64,000 nt of DNA, from NCBI RefSeq assembly GCF_032163395.1, contig NZ_CP119968.1:4242001-4306000 (forward strand), written 5' to 3'. The DNA is from Gloeocapsopsis dulcis. GTDB lineage: Bacteria; Cyanobacteriota; Cyanobacteriia; Cyanobacteriales; Chroococcidiopsidaceae. Positions 8,869 through 18,104 of the stretch are shown here, piece by piece. Both the position numbers and the translations under genes were made by a program. Below the pieces are notes generated by a model. The model did not search any database. It was given only the letters and a program-made list of their open reading frames with translations, and was not told the origin of the DNA. Each line of letters opens with the position of its first letter. Position 1 is the stretch's first letter.

Positions 8869-10287
8869 ATGTCTTTTGTGCAACAAACATCCTCTCCAAA
8901 CAAGCCAAATCGCCGCTATCGAGGACTTGAAAGATTTTTTGCAATCCTTGCTTTAGTTAATTTTTGTTTAGTACTGTTTGACTATAGTTATGTACCTTGG
9001 CGAGATTTTTACTTTCATACAGTTCCTGCCTTCACTCAACAATATGATTTCTTTAAAGGCATTGAACCACATCGAGAAACTGAGCATTATCTTGCTAAGG
9101 TCAATGAATTAGAACAACAAGTCGAGCAAACTGGCTTACAGTCAGAGGAAACTGAGAAGTTGCTGCAAGAGTTACAGTTCTTGAGCAATGAAATGATTGA
9201 AGATAATCCTTTTGCTGAAGCAAATAAAACAGGTTCACTAGCTAAAATCAAAAATCAGATCCGTGCTCGGATGAACGAAGAATCTGCTCATAAAGCTTTT
9301 GATGTGTTTTGGAGTACCACTCATTTATCTCAACAAAACTTACAGCAAGAACTTGATTTTTTTGGTGAACAGATCAGACCATTACTTAAAACAAATTATT
9401 ATCGCGATATTAACACTAATGGTAAGTTTATTGATAAGTTTTGGTTGATAGATTTACCATTCGTTATCTTATTCGGTTGTGAGTTTATTGTTCGCACTTA
9501 TTTTATTAGCCGCAGACGTCCAGACTTGAATTGGTTACAAACTATCCTGCGGCGATGGTTTGATGTTTTTCTCCTACTTCCTTTTTGGCGCTGGCTACGA
9601 ATTATTCCTTTAACAGTTCATTTATATCAATCTGAACTTGTTGATTTAGAGCCACTTCGCGAACAAATTAATCATGATGTTGTGATTAATTTTGCAGAAG
9701 AAATGACTGAGATAGTAGGCATTCGCATCATCGATCAAGCTCAAGATGCGGTGAAACGTGGTGATGTGGCGCAGTGGGTACTGCATCCTGAAAGCCGTCG
9801 TCCGTATATCAATATTAATAATACAAACGAAGTACAGGCGATCGCTTCTCGCTTATTACAACTAACTATTTATCAAGTTTTACCAAAAATCCAGCCGGAT
9901 ATAGAAGCTTTACTACATCACAACATTAAAACTGTTTTCAATCAATCTCCGATTTACAAACAACTTCAGAATGTGCCAGGCGTAGGTCATTTACCTAATC
10001 AGGTATCTGAGAATTTAGCTAAAGATTTATCCCAATCACTTTACAATACATTTACAACCATTTTAGAAGACCCTGTAGCTGCTCAACTGGCAGATAGCCT
10101 GATGCAAAACTTTAGTAAAACTTTAGAAGCAGAAGTACAACAGCAGCATAACGTTCAAGAAATTCAATCTTTACTTGTAGACTTGCTAGAGGAGATTAAA
10201 ATTAACTACGTCAAGAGTATTGCAGAAGATGGCGTTGAAAAAATCTTAGATGAATCTCAGCAGATCCGCAAAATTGTACGTTACTGA
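8869..10287 (+). CDS. Large conserved membrane protein with a voltage-sensor-like segment
   Basis: 472 residues, not recognised as a characterised protein. It has one hydrophobic segment near residues 25-45 (FFAILALVNFCLVLFDYSYV), a long charged coiled-coil region (about 65-165), and a second membrane block around residues 195-250. That block reads like S3-S4 of an ion-transport domain (LPFVILFGCEFIVRTYF, then WFDVFLLLPFWRWLRIIPL, with spaced arginines). A helical C-terminal half follows. No pore signature is visible. It is a single gene ended by the hairpin at 10297-10326. Confidence 0.6.
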   Translation: MSFVQQTSSPNKPNRRYRGLERFFAILALVNFCLVLFDYSYVPWRDFYFHTVPAFTQQYDFFKGIEPHRETEHYLAKVNELEQQVEQTGLQSEETEKLLQELQFLSNEMIEDNPFAEANKTGSLAKIKNQIRARMNEESAHKAFDVFWSTTHLSQQNLQQELDFFGEQIRPLLKTNYYRDINTNGKFIDKFWLIDLPFVILFGCEFIVRTYFISRRRPDLNWLQTILRRWFDVFLLLPFWRWLRIIPLTVHLYQSELVDLEPLREQINHDVVINFAEEMTEIVGIRIIDQAQDAVKRGDVAQWVLHPESRRPYININNTNEVQAIASRLLQLTIYQVLPKIQPDIEALLHHNIKTVFNQSPIYKQLQNVPGVGHLPNQVSENLAKDLSQSLYNTFTTILEDPVAAQLADSLMQNFSKTLEAEVQQQHNVQEIQSLLVDLLEEIKINYVKSIAEDGVEKILDESQQIRKIVRY

Positions 10288-10296
10288 AAAAAGCAA

Positions 10297-10326
10297 AAGG
10301 CAAAAGGTAATGTTATCTTTTGCCTT
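10297..10326. terminator. Convergent terminator hairpin
   Basis: Perfect 10-bp arms AAGGCAAAAG (10297-10306) and CTTTTGCCTT (10317-10326) lie between two convergent genes. Read on the minus strand the stem is followed by a T-rich run (TTGCTTTTTTC), so it should end the Mn-catalase transcript and probably also the plus-strand gene. Confidence 0.75.
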
Positions 10327-10358
10327 ATTCAAGGCTTAACTCTTACAACCTGAACAAA

Positions 10359-11300
10359 CTATTCTTGACCACCAGGAGTTATTTTATCGACCACATCAAC
10401 TACGCGCTCAACAATATTCGGTTCACCTGTAGCAGCCTGACTAGCTTGGGGTGTTTTGGCTGTGCCGTGCAATCGGGGATCGGGCTGCGGTGGGTTCGGT
10501 TCTGGACCTATTGGCTGGGGATTAGCAACATACTGGAACTCACCTTTACCGTCCATGGAAGGACCTTTTGCCCATCGTCCTTGAGCGCTTTCTTCACCTT
10601 CAGAGTGGTTCCAGAACTGATAGGCATACTCGTTCTTCCCATATTCATAAGCAATCTTGGGAACAACAGTTTCCTCATATCCTTCGCTTTGCAGGTCTTC
10701 AATTGCTGCTAGCCACTGATTTTGGTGCATGGTGTCGCGGGCAATCATGAAACTGAGGTGATCTCTCACTCCTCGATCGTCTGTCATCTCATACAACCGT
10801 ATAGCCTGCATGAGACCCTGAGACTCGGCGTGGAGATTAGAGCGGAAGTCTGCTAATAAGTTACCACTAGCAACGATAAAACGACCATTCCAGGGAAAAC
10901 CTACACTATCAGCTGGCATCGCACCCCCACCTGAGACAATTCCGTGCTGAGGGTTCATAGCCGCCGCGATCGCATCCCTGGGGTTCGTACCTCCCATAAC
11001 CGCACCTACTACGGGATCTTTTGCACCATCTTCTTGCATTTTGATCGGTGCTTTATCTAGCAGATGAGCGATCATCGTGGCTAGCATCTCGACGTGACCG
11101 ATTTCCTCAGTACCAATGTCGAGTAGCATATCACGGTACTTAGCAGGTCCTCGGCAGTTCCAACCCTGGAATAAGTACTGCATCATCACGGTCATTTCTC
11201 CAAAACTACCGCCGATCAGTTCCTGTATTTTCTTTGCATATACGGGATCTGGTTTTTCGGGCGGGGTGAAGTATTGCAACCGCTTTTGATGATAAAACAT
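10359..11300 (-). CDS. Manganese catalase
   Basis: Non-heme dimanganese catalase that disproportionates hydrogen peroxide. The four-helix metal site is visible: E35 (SFGEMTVMMQY), E66 and H69 (DIGTEEIGHVEML), E159 (NLHAESQGLMQ) and H192 (ARDTMHQNQW). These match the ligand spacing of the family at the first three positions. At 313 residues with a Pro-rich C-terminal tail it is full length. The Shine-Dalgarno AGGGAG sits 5-6 bases before the ATG. It is separated from the cupin-ADH-SRPBCC-DJ-1 run by about 550 bp and has its own promoter region. Confidence 0.92.
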   Translation of the reverse strand: MFYHQKRLQYFTPPEKPDPVYAKKIQELIGGSFGEMTVMMQYLFQGWNCRGPAKYRDMLLDIGTEEIGHVEMLATMIAHLLDKAPIKMQEDGAKDPVVGAVMGGTNPRDAIAAAMNPQHGIVSGGGAMPADSVGFPWNGRFIVASGNLLADFRSNLHAESQGLMQAIRLYEMTDDRGVRDHLSFMIARDTMHQNQWLAAIEDLQSEGYEETVVPKIAYEYGKNEYAYQFWNHSEGEESAQGRWAKGPSMDGKGEFQYVANPQPIGPEPNPPQPDPRLHGTAKTPQASQAATGEPNIVERVVDVVDKITPGGQE

Positions 11301-11801
11301 TTAATTCTCCCTAATAAAATTTTCGAGTAACATAAGATATCAATCAAGATACCGCACTCAGAGGCATCTAAACTTAGACAATTGATATTTTTGTACTACC
11401 TTTAAGTATCTACTTAAAAAGCTTTTTTACATCAGCCATTAGAAAGACAAAAATGCATCCGTTTTATATAGGTATATGTGCAGTTTTTAACTAGCAACGT
11501 AGAATAGAATACTTCGCCAACATTTGCATATTTGAGTAATTAGGCTATTGTTAAATTTTTAAAATATGTGTGTAAAAATGTCTAGTTTCCTCTGTCAATC
11601 ACTGAATACAAGAGCTTCTAGATTGTTTTCTGAATAACTCTTCAAGCATATTTAGCTCACAAATTAATAGTTGATTCCCAAGGAATATAAGAAGGTTAAA
11701 TCAATCATTCTCATAAAGTAGACAAATATAGTTTTCAGCGAATTTATTTGCTGCTATACAAAACTTATAAAACAGATGCTTTATTGATTCAGGGTACTAA
11801 T
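11301..11801. other. AT-rich spacer upstream of Mn-catalase
   Basis: About 500 bp without a supportable gene. It is AT-rich, with no long open frame and no recognisable repeat. It must hold the Mn-catalase promoter (minus strand), but I cannot place a convincing -10/-35 pair. Confidence 0.5.
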
Positions 11802-11831
11802 AAAAAAGCCGCTACTTTTTCAGCAACGGCT
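11802..11831 (-). terminator. Intrinsic terminator of the cupin operon
   Basis: On the minus strand AGCCGTTGCT and AGTAGCGGCT pair around a short A-rich loop (two wobble pairs) and are followed directly by TTTTTTATT. It lies 26 bp past the cupin stop codon. Confidence 0.8.
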
Positions 11832-11857
11832 CAACAAACCTTCTAAATACAGTTACT

Positions 11858-12199
11858 TTAAGCTTCGTCGCGCCCATGCACTTGAGCAGGTGGACTTGTT
11901 GCTTCGACGGCGGTAAAAGCTTCAAGTATTTTGTATGTATGAGAAGCACCTTTGGGGACAACCCAAGAATCTCCAGGTTCGAGCAAAAGCTTTTGACCTT
12001 CAAGGTGTAATTCTGCCCGACCTTGAATCACATAACCAACAGTTTCATAGTCGCGCTGTGCTTCAGGTTTTGGTTCATCTGGTTGTTCGTTTTCCCAAAG
12101 CCGCATTGAAACAGTTTTACCAGTAGCAAGGTATTTCTGACCCATCTCGCCGTGTGGTGAATGATGGGAACTGACTTTCATTACAGTAGTGTCACTCAT
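11858..12199 (-). CDS. Cupin-domain protein
   Basis: 113-residue single-domain cupin. The barrel motifs are partly visible: YETVGYVIQGRAELHLEGQ, then LEPGDSWVVPKGASHTYKIL, with the G(X)5HXH-like region altered and the second-motif PxGxxH retained. The start is taken at 12199, where GGGAGGAAAGCTAGC precedes ATG; the longer frame to 12304 would run into the upstream gene. Substrate unknown. It is last gene of a minus-strand run with ADH and SRPBCC and is followed by a strong terminator. Confidence 0.8.
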   Translation of the reverse strand: MSDTTVMKVSSHHSPHGEMGQKYLATGKTVSMRLWENEQPDEPKPEAQRDYETVGYVIQGRAELHLEGQKLLLEPGDSWVVPKGASHTYKILEAFTAVEATSPPAQVHGRDEA

Positions 12200-12233
12200 G
12201 CTAGCTTTCCTCCCGAAAGTATGCGATCTAGTG

Positions 12234-13403
12234 TTAAGGCTTGAGTACGACTTTGATACAGTTATCTTTTTTATGCTTGAATATTTCGTAGCCTTTGGGT
12301 GCATCTTCTAGCTTCATGCTATGGGTAATCACAAAAGATGGATCAATATCGCCATTTTGGATGTGTTCAAGCAATGGCTTCAAATAACGATGGACGTGTG
12401 TTTGTCCCATCTTCATTGTTAAAGCTTTATTCATAGCAGCACCCATTGGCATCTTGTCAATAAAGCCGCCGTATACGCCAGGAATTGATACTGTACCACC
12501 CTTACGACAGGCAACAATTACTTGTCTTAAGGCAGTTGGTCGGTCAGTTTCTAACCGCAGTGCTTGCTTTGCTTCATCATAGAATCCTTCTAAACCTGTA
12601 CCGTGGGCTTCCATACCGACAGCATCCATACAAGCATCAGGACCACGCCCACCTGTCATTTCTTTCAAGGCTTCCCCAACATCGACTTCTTCATAGTTGA
12701 GAACTTCTGCCTTACCTTGCTCTTTTGCCATTTGCAGGCGTTCAGGAACGCGATCAATCGCAATGACGCGATCAGCACCTAACATATATGCGCTTCTAAT
12801 GGCAAATTGTCCAACAGGTCCACATCCCCAAATTGCTACAGTATCTCCTGGCTTGATGTCGCAGTTTTCTGCTGCCATGTATCCCGTAGGGAAGATATCT
12901 GTGAGAAACAGTACCTGATCGTCGCTGAGTCCATCAGGGATCTTGAATAAACCAACATCAGCAAAGGGAACGCGCGCATATTCAGCTTGACCGCCAGCAT
13001 AACCTCCCAGCATATGAGAGTAACCAAAAAGTCCTGAGGGCGAGTGTCCCATAATTTTTTCGGCAATCCAAGCATTAGGATTAGAGTTATCGCACAGCGA
13101 CCATAAATCGCGGTTACAGAAAAAGCAGTTACCACACGAAATAGTGAAGGGAACGACAACGCGATCGCCTATTTGAACATTCTTAACGGCACTACCAAGT
13201 TCAACGACTTCTCCCATAAATTCATGACCGAGGATGTCGCCTTTTTGCATTGTTGGGACATACCCGTCATAAAGGTGTAGATCAGAACCACAAATAGCTG
13301 TAGATGTGATTTTGATAATGGCATCGCGTGGGTTTAGGATCTTGGGATCTGGTACATTTTTCACCTCAACCTTGGTAGTACCTTCCCAGCAAACTGCTTT
13401 CAT
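12234..13403 (-). CDS. Zinc-dependent alcohol dehydrogenase (formaldehyde-dehydrogenase-like)
   Basis: Medium-chain dehydrogenase, 389 residues. Catalytic zinc motif [10 protein letters not shown] and [10 protein letters not shown]; structural zinc loop [15 protein letters not shown]; cofactor fold [18 protein letters not shown] with an acidic residue (IAID) that favours NAD. The C-terminal insertions resemble glutathione-independent formaldehyde dehydrogenases. Likely detoxifies aldehydes or alcohols. Shine-Dalgarno AAGGAGAA precedes the ATG. It lies 34 bp upstream of the cupin gene and 46 bp downstream of the SRPBCC gene, so an operon is likely. Confidence 0.88.
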   Translation of the reverse strand: MKAVCWEGTTKVEVKNVPDPKILNPRDAIIKITSTAICGSDLHLYDGYVPTMQKGDILGHEFMGEVVELGSAVKNVQIGDRVVVPFTISCGNCFFCNRDLWSLCDNSNPNAWIAEKIMGHSPSGLFGYSHMLGGYAGGQAEYARVPFADVGLFKIPDGLSDDQVLFLTDIFPTGYMAAENCDIKPGDTVAIWGCGPVGQFAIRSAYMLGADRVIAIDRVPERLQMAKEQGKAEVLNYEEVDVGEALKEMTGGRGPDACMDAVGMEAHGTGLEGFYDEAKQALRLETDRPTALRQVIVACRKGGTVSIPGVYGGFIDKMPMGAAMNKALTMKMGQTHVHRYLKPLLEHIQNGDIDPSFVITHSMKLEDAPKGYEIFKHKKDNCIKVVLKP

Positions 13404-13449
13404 GAAATATAGTTCTCCTTAATTTATCGATTAACTTTTGGTTTATTTT

Positions 13450-14157
13450 CTATTCCCTTCCCGAAGATTGACCTTCGGTTGTTGCAATCTCGCCTGTTTC
13501 CATTAATTGTTTGAAACGACGGAGATCGTCACCAATTTGCTGTTCGGGTTCTTCGCCAAACAGTTTGGCTACTGCTGAAGCAATCGCCCCACCTGGGGGG
13601 TTATATTCCAAGACAACTTTGACTTCGGTACCGCGATTGTCTGGTGCAGGTTTAAAGCGGACAAAACCAGAATTCTCAATATCAGCATCTTCTGCGGAAG
13701 CCCAAGCGATTAATTCGTTTTCTCGCTCTTGAATAATTTCTGCATCCCACTCAACGTTGGTATCTAAAGGTGCTTTGGCAACCCAGTGTGATTTCTTACT
13801 ATCGATCACCGTCACTGACTCTAAGTGCTTCATGAATGTAGGCAATTTTGCAAAATCGTGCCAATAGCTATAGAGTTCTGCAGCGGGTTTATTGATTGTG
13901 ACTGTTTTTTCAACCTTAATTGGTTGATTCAAGCCGATTGCTTCTTGTGCTTGCTTTAGGGTGCTTTGTTTTTTTGCGCCTTGGTAAAGTAAACCACCGC
14001 CTGCAACTGCCATGAGCACTCCGCGTAGTGATCGCTGCCTTAAACCCATTAATACCATTGCACCGCCACCAATTAACGATGCCCAACGCTCTTTATCGCC
14101 TGCTTCTATTGATTCTGGCAATTGTTCATTTGATTTGTTTTGTGGAGTTAATTCCAT
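13450..14157 (-). CDS. SRPBCC (polyketide-cyclase-like) membrane-associated protein
   Basis: 235 residues in two parts. An N-terminal glycine-rich membrane region (about 28-60: WASLIGGGAMVLMGLRQRSL, then LMAVAGGGLLYQGA) of the DUF2892 type precedes a START/SRPBCC domain (about 80-215; VEKTVTINKPAAELYSYWHD, VEWDAEIIQERENELIAWAS). Similar proteins are common in bacterial stress clusters but without a known ligand. It is first or second gene of the minus-strand run leading into ADH and cupin. Confidence 0.8.
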   Translation of the reverse strand: MELTPQNKSNEQLPESIEAGDKERWASLIGGGAMVLMGLRQRSLRGVLMAVAGGGLLYQGAKKQSTLKQAQEAIGLNQPIKVEKTVTINKPAAELYSYWHDFAKLPTFMKHLESVTVIDSKKSHWVAKAPLDTNVEWDAEIIQERENELIAWASAEDADIENSGFVRFKPAPDNRGTEVKVVLEYNPPGGAIASAVAKLFGEEPEQQIGDDLRRFKQLMETGEIATTEGQSSGRE

Positions 14158-14253
14158 AGCAACTGATAAATTTAGACTTATATGTACAAGCTTTCAGATG
14201 AAAATTTTAAGAGAAGAAGAAAGTTTAACCTTTCTCCTTACAGCTACACAGAA

Positions 14254-14296
14254 TTGAGTTTTGAGTAAAAGACAAAATTCACAACTCAAAACTCAA
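14254..14296. repeat. Inverted repeat TTGAGTTTTGAGT
   Basis: Perfect 13-bp arms at 14254-14266 and 14284-14296 around a 17-base loop. Same sequence family as the repeat at 1672-1800. It lies between the DJ-1 and SRPBCC genes and could act as an RNA hairpin in their transcript. Confidence 0.8.
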
Positions 14297-14307
14297 AATC
14301 CAAACTT

Positions 14308-15408
14308 TTATTGAGCCGCGATCGCGGGTCCAGTTGTCGGCTTACCTGCTTTCACTTCACTTCCTACTCGCGCCCGATACAGTGTTGCTAAGCTTTGCTC
14401 GTGCTGCATCAAGTCTTGAACGATGTCTCGCAACAAACCTGTTGTGACAGGATCAGTAGTACTTACCATTAAGGTAGAAAGATCGTTGATACCCGTTTGC
14501 AAATCACCCAATGCACTACGGATTTGATAGATATCGTCACTACCACGAAGTGCGGCTTTGACTTTGGCGTATTTGTCGGCGATATTTGCGCTTAATGATG
14601 GCTTTTCACCCAAAGCAGCTAAACGTGCTTCCAACTTTTGAATATGCTGCAACTTACTTTGCATCATGTGTTGAAAAAGCGATCGCACCTCACCATCAGA
14701 TTCTTTTTGAGCATATTGCTCTAATGCTTCTTGCGAATAACGCTCACCTGCCAAAGCAGTATTTAAAGCTTGAATAATCTCACTCTTCTTCGAGCCACCC
14801 CATGCATCTGCTAATTTCCACCACTCTGCATTATTGTCAGTTTCGTTTGGAAGTGCAGCTTCTTTGCCACCGTAACCTAAACGGCTGAGAATCGCTGTTG
14901 TAAAGATGGCTAAGTCTCCAGGTTGACGCGAAGTAATCAGATTACCATCGATGACTAATGGCTCATCTACATAATTTGCCCCAGCATTAATCATGTCCTT
15001 GCGAACTGCAATAAAGCCAGTAGCAGTTTTACCTTTAAGCAAATCGCCTTCAATTAAAAGTTGTGGTCCATGACAAACTGCAGCAACGATTTTTCCTTGT
15101 TGCATTGCTTCTTGAACAAAGCGTACTGTATTTGGATTGCGGCGCATTCTATCAGGAGCTATGCCACCAGGAACAATGACTGCATCGAACTCTGAAGCCA
15201 TAGCTTCTGTTGTTGTTCCGTCAGCTTCTTTGGCAAGCTTTCCTTGTTTACCTTTGTACTTTTCGTTTGTGCGCGAACCAAGGATAGTGACATCAATTCC
15301 TGCTTGCTTCAAAGCATTGTATGGCACTTGAAACTCACTATCCTCAACTCCATTTTCAATGAGGATAGCTACTTTCTTATTAGTGTGGGAGTTGTTGGAA
15401 ATTGTCAT
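14308..15408 (-). CDS. DJ-1/PfpI protein with C-terminal ferritin-like helical domain
   Basis: Residues about 10-185 form a DJ-1/PfpI domain: KKVAILIENGVEDSEF with the conserved Glu, FDAVIVPGGIAPDRMRR, and nucleophile elbow AAVCHGPQLL. This is followed by about 180 helical residues (ALAGERYSQEALEQYAQKES, then LFQHMMQSKLQHIQKLEARL) that resemble a ferritin-like/DUF2383 bundle with Glu and His spaced along the helices. I chose the ATG at 15408 because the Shine-Dalgarno AGGAGG falls inside the first codons of the longer frame (ATG at 15426). Role: probably stress protection; enzymatic activity unproven. Confidence 0.8.
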   Translation of the reverse strand: MTISNNSHTNKKVAILIENGVEDSEFQVPYNALKQAGIDVTILGSRTNEKYKGKQGKLAKEADGTTTEAMASEFDAVIVPGGIAPDRMRRNPNTVRFVQEAMQQGKIVAAVCHGPQLLIEGDLLKGKTATGFIAVRKDMINAGANYVDEPLVIDGNLITSRQPGDLAIFTTAILSRLGYGGKEAALPNETDNNAEWWKLADAWGGSKKSEIIQALNTALAGERYSQEALEQYAQKESDGEVRSLFQHMMQSKLQHIQKLEARLAALGEKPSLSANIADKYAKVKAALRGSDDIYQIRSALGDLQTGINDLSTLMVSTTDPVTTGLLRDIVQDLMQHEQSLATLYRARVGSEVKAGKPTTGPAIAAQ

Positions 15409-15914
15409 TTGACCTCCTAAATTCATGTGAATATCTACTCAAGTTGCTTCGGAAACGGTGTGCTATTTTCTGCTACGAGTAACCTTTTGTTGTTTGCTCC
15501 ACTGGTGCGTAAATCTACAATTTCTGAGGTAGCCGTGACTTTCACAATTAGGGAAGGACTATATTTTGCATAATTTTGATGTGCCTCTGTTCTCAACTTA
15601 ACTACTGAGAAAATCCTTGAATCGACAAATCTTTTTCTCGTCCACGCTGCCTTCATCCAAGATTTGCGATCGCAAGTAGCTTTGCGCCAGTGTGTTCTCT
15701 TTGCTGTGTTTTGAACAACGTAACTTAACACCAATTCCTTTCTCTAGGTTATGTAGCTTGCCTCTGCTTCTCTTCACTCCAAAGGGATATATTCTGGCGA
15801 TCGCTGGGGATACTACCTAAGAAATAGATTGCCAAAGCAGCAAAAGCGTTATTGTGGAAAGATAGGCGCTCTGCAATTTTTATTAGATTTTACAGCTCAT
15901 TAGGATGAAAGATT
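15409..15914. other. Spacer with no convincing gene
   Basis: About 500 bp between divergent genes. One minus-strand frame (15435-15734, 99 codons) is open but has no family resemblance, odd composition and no Shine-Dalgarno, so I do not call it. The region should hold the promoters of the DJ-1 run and of the DUF6335 gene. Confidence 0.4.
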
Positions 15915-16331
15915 ATGGCTGAAAAAGCAAATAAAGCTGCTAAAAACACCCAAGAATTTATCAACGATGAAGACCTAGGAGAAGAAACGAATCCATCTTA
16001 TGGCACAGGAGTCCATACACCACCTGGAGTAGATTCTGGGAGAGAGACAGTGCGCGATCGCATGAATAACTACAACGATGTCAGCCCAGAGTTATCAGGA
16101 GGCGACTTAGATGCAGCATGGGATCAAGCTGAAGTTGCTGGGGAAGAAACTGTAGGAGGAACTGCACCCACTCCTGACCAAAATGTTGTTGATGAAATTG
16201 GCTCAGCTGTAGGTTTAGATATGGCAGAAGAAGAATATGTTCACACCACTGAGGTGTTAAATACGCGTGACGATCGCCGCTGGGAGTTAGATCCGCAATC
16301 TTCTGAAGATTATCAAGAACACACCGATTAA
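15915..16331 (+). CDS. DUF6335-type acidic protein
   Basis: 138-residue, very acidic and probably partly disordered protein. The central motif NVVDEIGSAVGLDM preceded by GEETVGGTAPTPDQ and SPELSGGDLDAAWDQAE is the hallmark of a cyanobacterial family (DUF6335) of unknown function. It contains no cysteine. Hydrophilic, acidic proteins of this kind are often stress-linked, and the neighbours (DJ-1, Mn-catalase, SDR) fit this, but that is inference. Confidence 0.75.
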   Translation: MAEKANKAAKNTQEFINDEDLGEETNPSYGTGVHTPPGVDSGRETVRDRMNNYNDVSPELSGGDLDAAWDQAEVAGEETVGGTAPTPDQNVVDEIGSAVGLDMAEEEYVHTTEVLNTRDDRRWELDPQSSEDYQEHTD

Positions 16332-16380
16332 AATTGCACTTAGGTAGACAGCAATGTCTACCCATCTCACTACAGTACTG

Positions 16381-17256
16381 CTACTTAATTGTCTGAGTAT
16401 CTTTATTTTCCAATCCTTCTTGCTCGTGTTCTAAGCGTAATTCACCCTGAGGTTCTGAGCGGAACCACATCGGAGTATCTGAACCAACAGCGCCTTTGGC
16501 TACAGTAACGCCGCCATCAACTAACCACAGTGCGCCTGTGACATAGCTAGCTTCAGAAGAAGCAATGAATGCATACACATTTGCCACTTCTTCCGGTGTA
16601 CCGCGTCGCGCCATTGGTGTCCCCTGAATCAGCATTTTTTCCATTTTGCTATCCATTGGACCTTTCTCTTTGCGCGTCCATGCTGTATCAATTGCACCAG
16701 GACAAACACAATTAGCACGGATACAGTATTTTGCTTGCTCAACTGCAACACCTTTCATAAAAGAGTGCATCCAGCCTTTGGTGCCTCCGTAAGGAGTGTT
16801 TTGAGCAATGCCATTAAAACCAGCTTCCGAACCAGCAGAAACGATATTACCACGGCATTTTTGCAGGTGCGGTAGAGCATACTTAGTCATCAAGAATGCG
16901 GAACGAATATTCATCCGGATGGTGTCATCAAAAACTTCAACAGGATAGTCTTGCGTTTCCGCTGTAACAAGAAACACGCCTGCGTTGTTGATCAGAATGT
17001 CTAATTGCCCATAAGCGGTAATTGCAGTTTGAACGCAGTTTTGAGCGTGAAATTCCTGGGAGACATCACCAGCATAGGGAACTGCTTCACCACCATACTT
17101 TTTAATTGCATCTACGACATCCTGAATCGGATCTTCGGGTAAGCTGTTGACGATGACTTTTGCACCCTCTTTGGCAAATTTATGTGCGATCGCCTCTCCA
17201 ATTCCTGTCGCCGCCCCTGTAATAATTGCGACTTTTCCTGCTAGACGTCGATTCAT
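16381..17256 (-). CDS. SDR-family oxidoreductase (general-stress/glucose-dehydrogenase-like)
   Basis: Classical short-chain dehydrogenase, 291 residues. Cofactor motif TGAATGIGEAIAHKF, NNAG in DILINNAGVFLV, active-site region SAGSEAGFNG with YGGTKGWMHS (YxxxK), and a C-terminal TGALWLVDGGVTV. The extra C-terminal tail of about 35 residues resembles the general-stress SDRs. The Shine-Dalgarno AGGAGG lies 8 bases before the ATG. Substrate unknown. Convergent with the DUF6335 gene. Confidence 0.85.
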   Translation of the reverse strand: MNRRLAGKVAIITGAATGIGEAIAHKFAKEGAKVIVNSLPEDPIQDVVDAIKKYGGEAVPYAGDVSQEFHAQNCVQTAITAYGQLDILINNAGVFLVTAETQDYPVEVFDDTIRMNIRSAFLMTKYALPHLQKCRGNIVSAGSEAGFNGIAQNTPYGGTKGWMHSFMKGVAVEQAKYCIRANCVCPGAIDTAWTRKEKGPMDSKMEKMLIQGTPMARRGTPEEVANVYAFIASSEASYVTGALWLVDGGVTVAKGAVGSDTPMWFRSEPQGELRLEHEQEGLENKDTQTIK

Positions 17257-17459
17257 TGTACTAACCTCCTGATTTTTTGCGATCGCAAGTCGTGCGAATA
17301 TTTATTTCAATTTGTCTAGCGCAAAATTGATATACATCTGTCTCCAGTGGGGTTCATCAAAATCATGACCTTTGATACCTTTCGGTTAGGCAGTTTTCTA
17401 AATTCAGTGAAAAAACTGAACTGCAATCATTTACTTGAGCAATTTAAGTCGAGGTTTTT

Positions 17460-17945
17460 ATGGCAACTACTCAGGATGAGACAGTAACTCAAATCGTCAA
17501 AGCTTTTCAAAGCTTGGATGTAGATGAGCAATTAGCTTTATTCTGGTTTATTTACAAACAAATGGGTGACTCAATCACACCAGCTGCTCCTCAAGCTAGT
17601 ACAGTTTCACCAGATATTGCGGAAGGACTTTACAATCAGATTAAAGAAAAGTCTCACGAAGAACAGCTACAGTTTCAGCGTGACTTAATTAATAATGCTG
17701 ACACTGAGTATACACGGATGTATGGCTCAATGAGTGATACCACTAAGCTATTAGTTTGGTATCGTTTAGCGCAGGGAATGGACAGCGGTACAATCATTCC
17801 TATGCCACCCAACTATGAACTTTCTTCAGAAGCAAAAAAAGTTCTGGAACAGATGAAAGGACTTGAATTTGAGCAGCAAATTACAACAATGCGCGACTAT
17901 GTGTCCCCTATGGGTGCAGAACCTAAGGCTGGAGCCGAAGTATAA
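17460..17945 (+). CDS. Helical carotenoid protein (OCP N-terminal domain alone), copy 1
   Basis: 161 residues made only of the carotenoid-binding N-terminal domain of orange carotenoid protein. Residues expected to contact the carotenoid are kept: W29 and Y32 in LALFWFIYKQMG (OCP W41 and Y44) and W100 in LLVWYRLAQG (OCP W110). The Arg matching OCP R155 is also kept (ITTMRDYVSPMG). Such proteins bind ketocarotenoids and quench singlet oxygen or phycobilisome excitation. No OCP C-terminal homologue lies in the window. It ends in its own terminator, so it is separate from copy 2. Confidence 0.9.
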   Translation: MATTQDETVTQIVKAFQSLDVDEQLALFWFIYKQMGDSITPAAPQASTVSPDIAEGLYNQIKEKSHEEQLQFQRDLINNADTEYTRMYGSMSDTTKLLVWYRLAQGMDSGTIIPMPPNYELSSEAKKVLEQMKGLEFEQQITTMRDYVSPMGAEPKAGAEV

Positions 17946-17972
17946 GCTCAATAGCATCGAAGTCATCGATTT

Positions 17973-18016
17973 AGAAAGTTGATCGCAGTTATTACATTTC
18001 AACTTTCTATTTTTAT
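17973..18016 (+). terminator. Terminator after helical carotenoid protein copy 1
   Basis: Perfect 10-bp arms AGAAAGTTGA (17973-17982) and TCAACTTTCT (17999-18008), followed by ATTTTTAT. Confidence 0.8.
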
Positions 18017-18104
18017 CTCAGCCATCAAGCATCGAAATTGCGTTGCGATGCGTTTTTCTTGTTCGAGAACGTCAAACAAAATTAACAAAAATTACGAGGG
18101 TGCA

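Noticed and set aside
11858-12304. Longer cupin frame starting at 12304
   Set aside because: The extra 35 residues overlap the end of the alcohol dehydrogenase gene; a good Shine-Dalgarno sits directly before ATG 12199.
15435-15734. 99-codon minus-strand open frame downstream of nothing recognisable
   Set aside because: No family resemblance, no ribosome-binding site and unusual composition; it lies where promoters of the flanking divergent genes should be.
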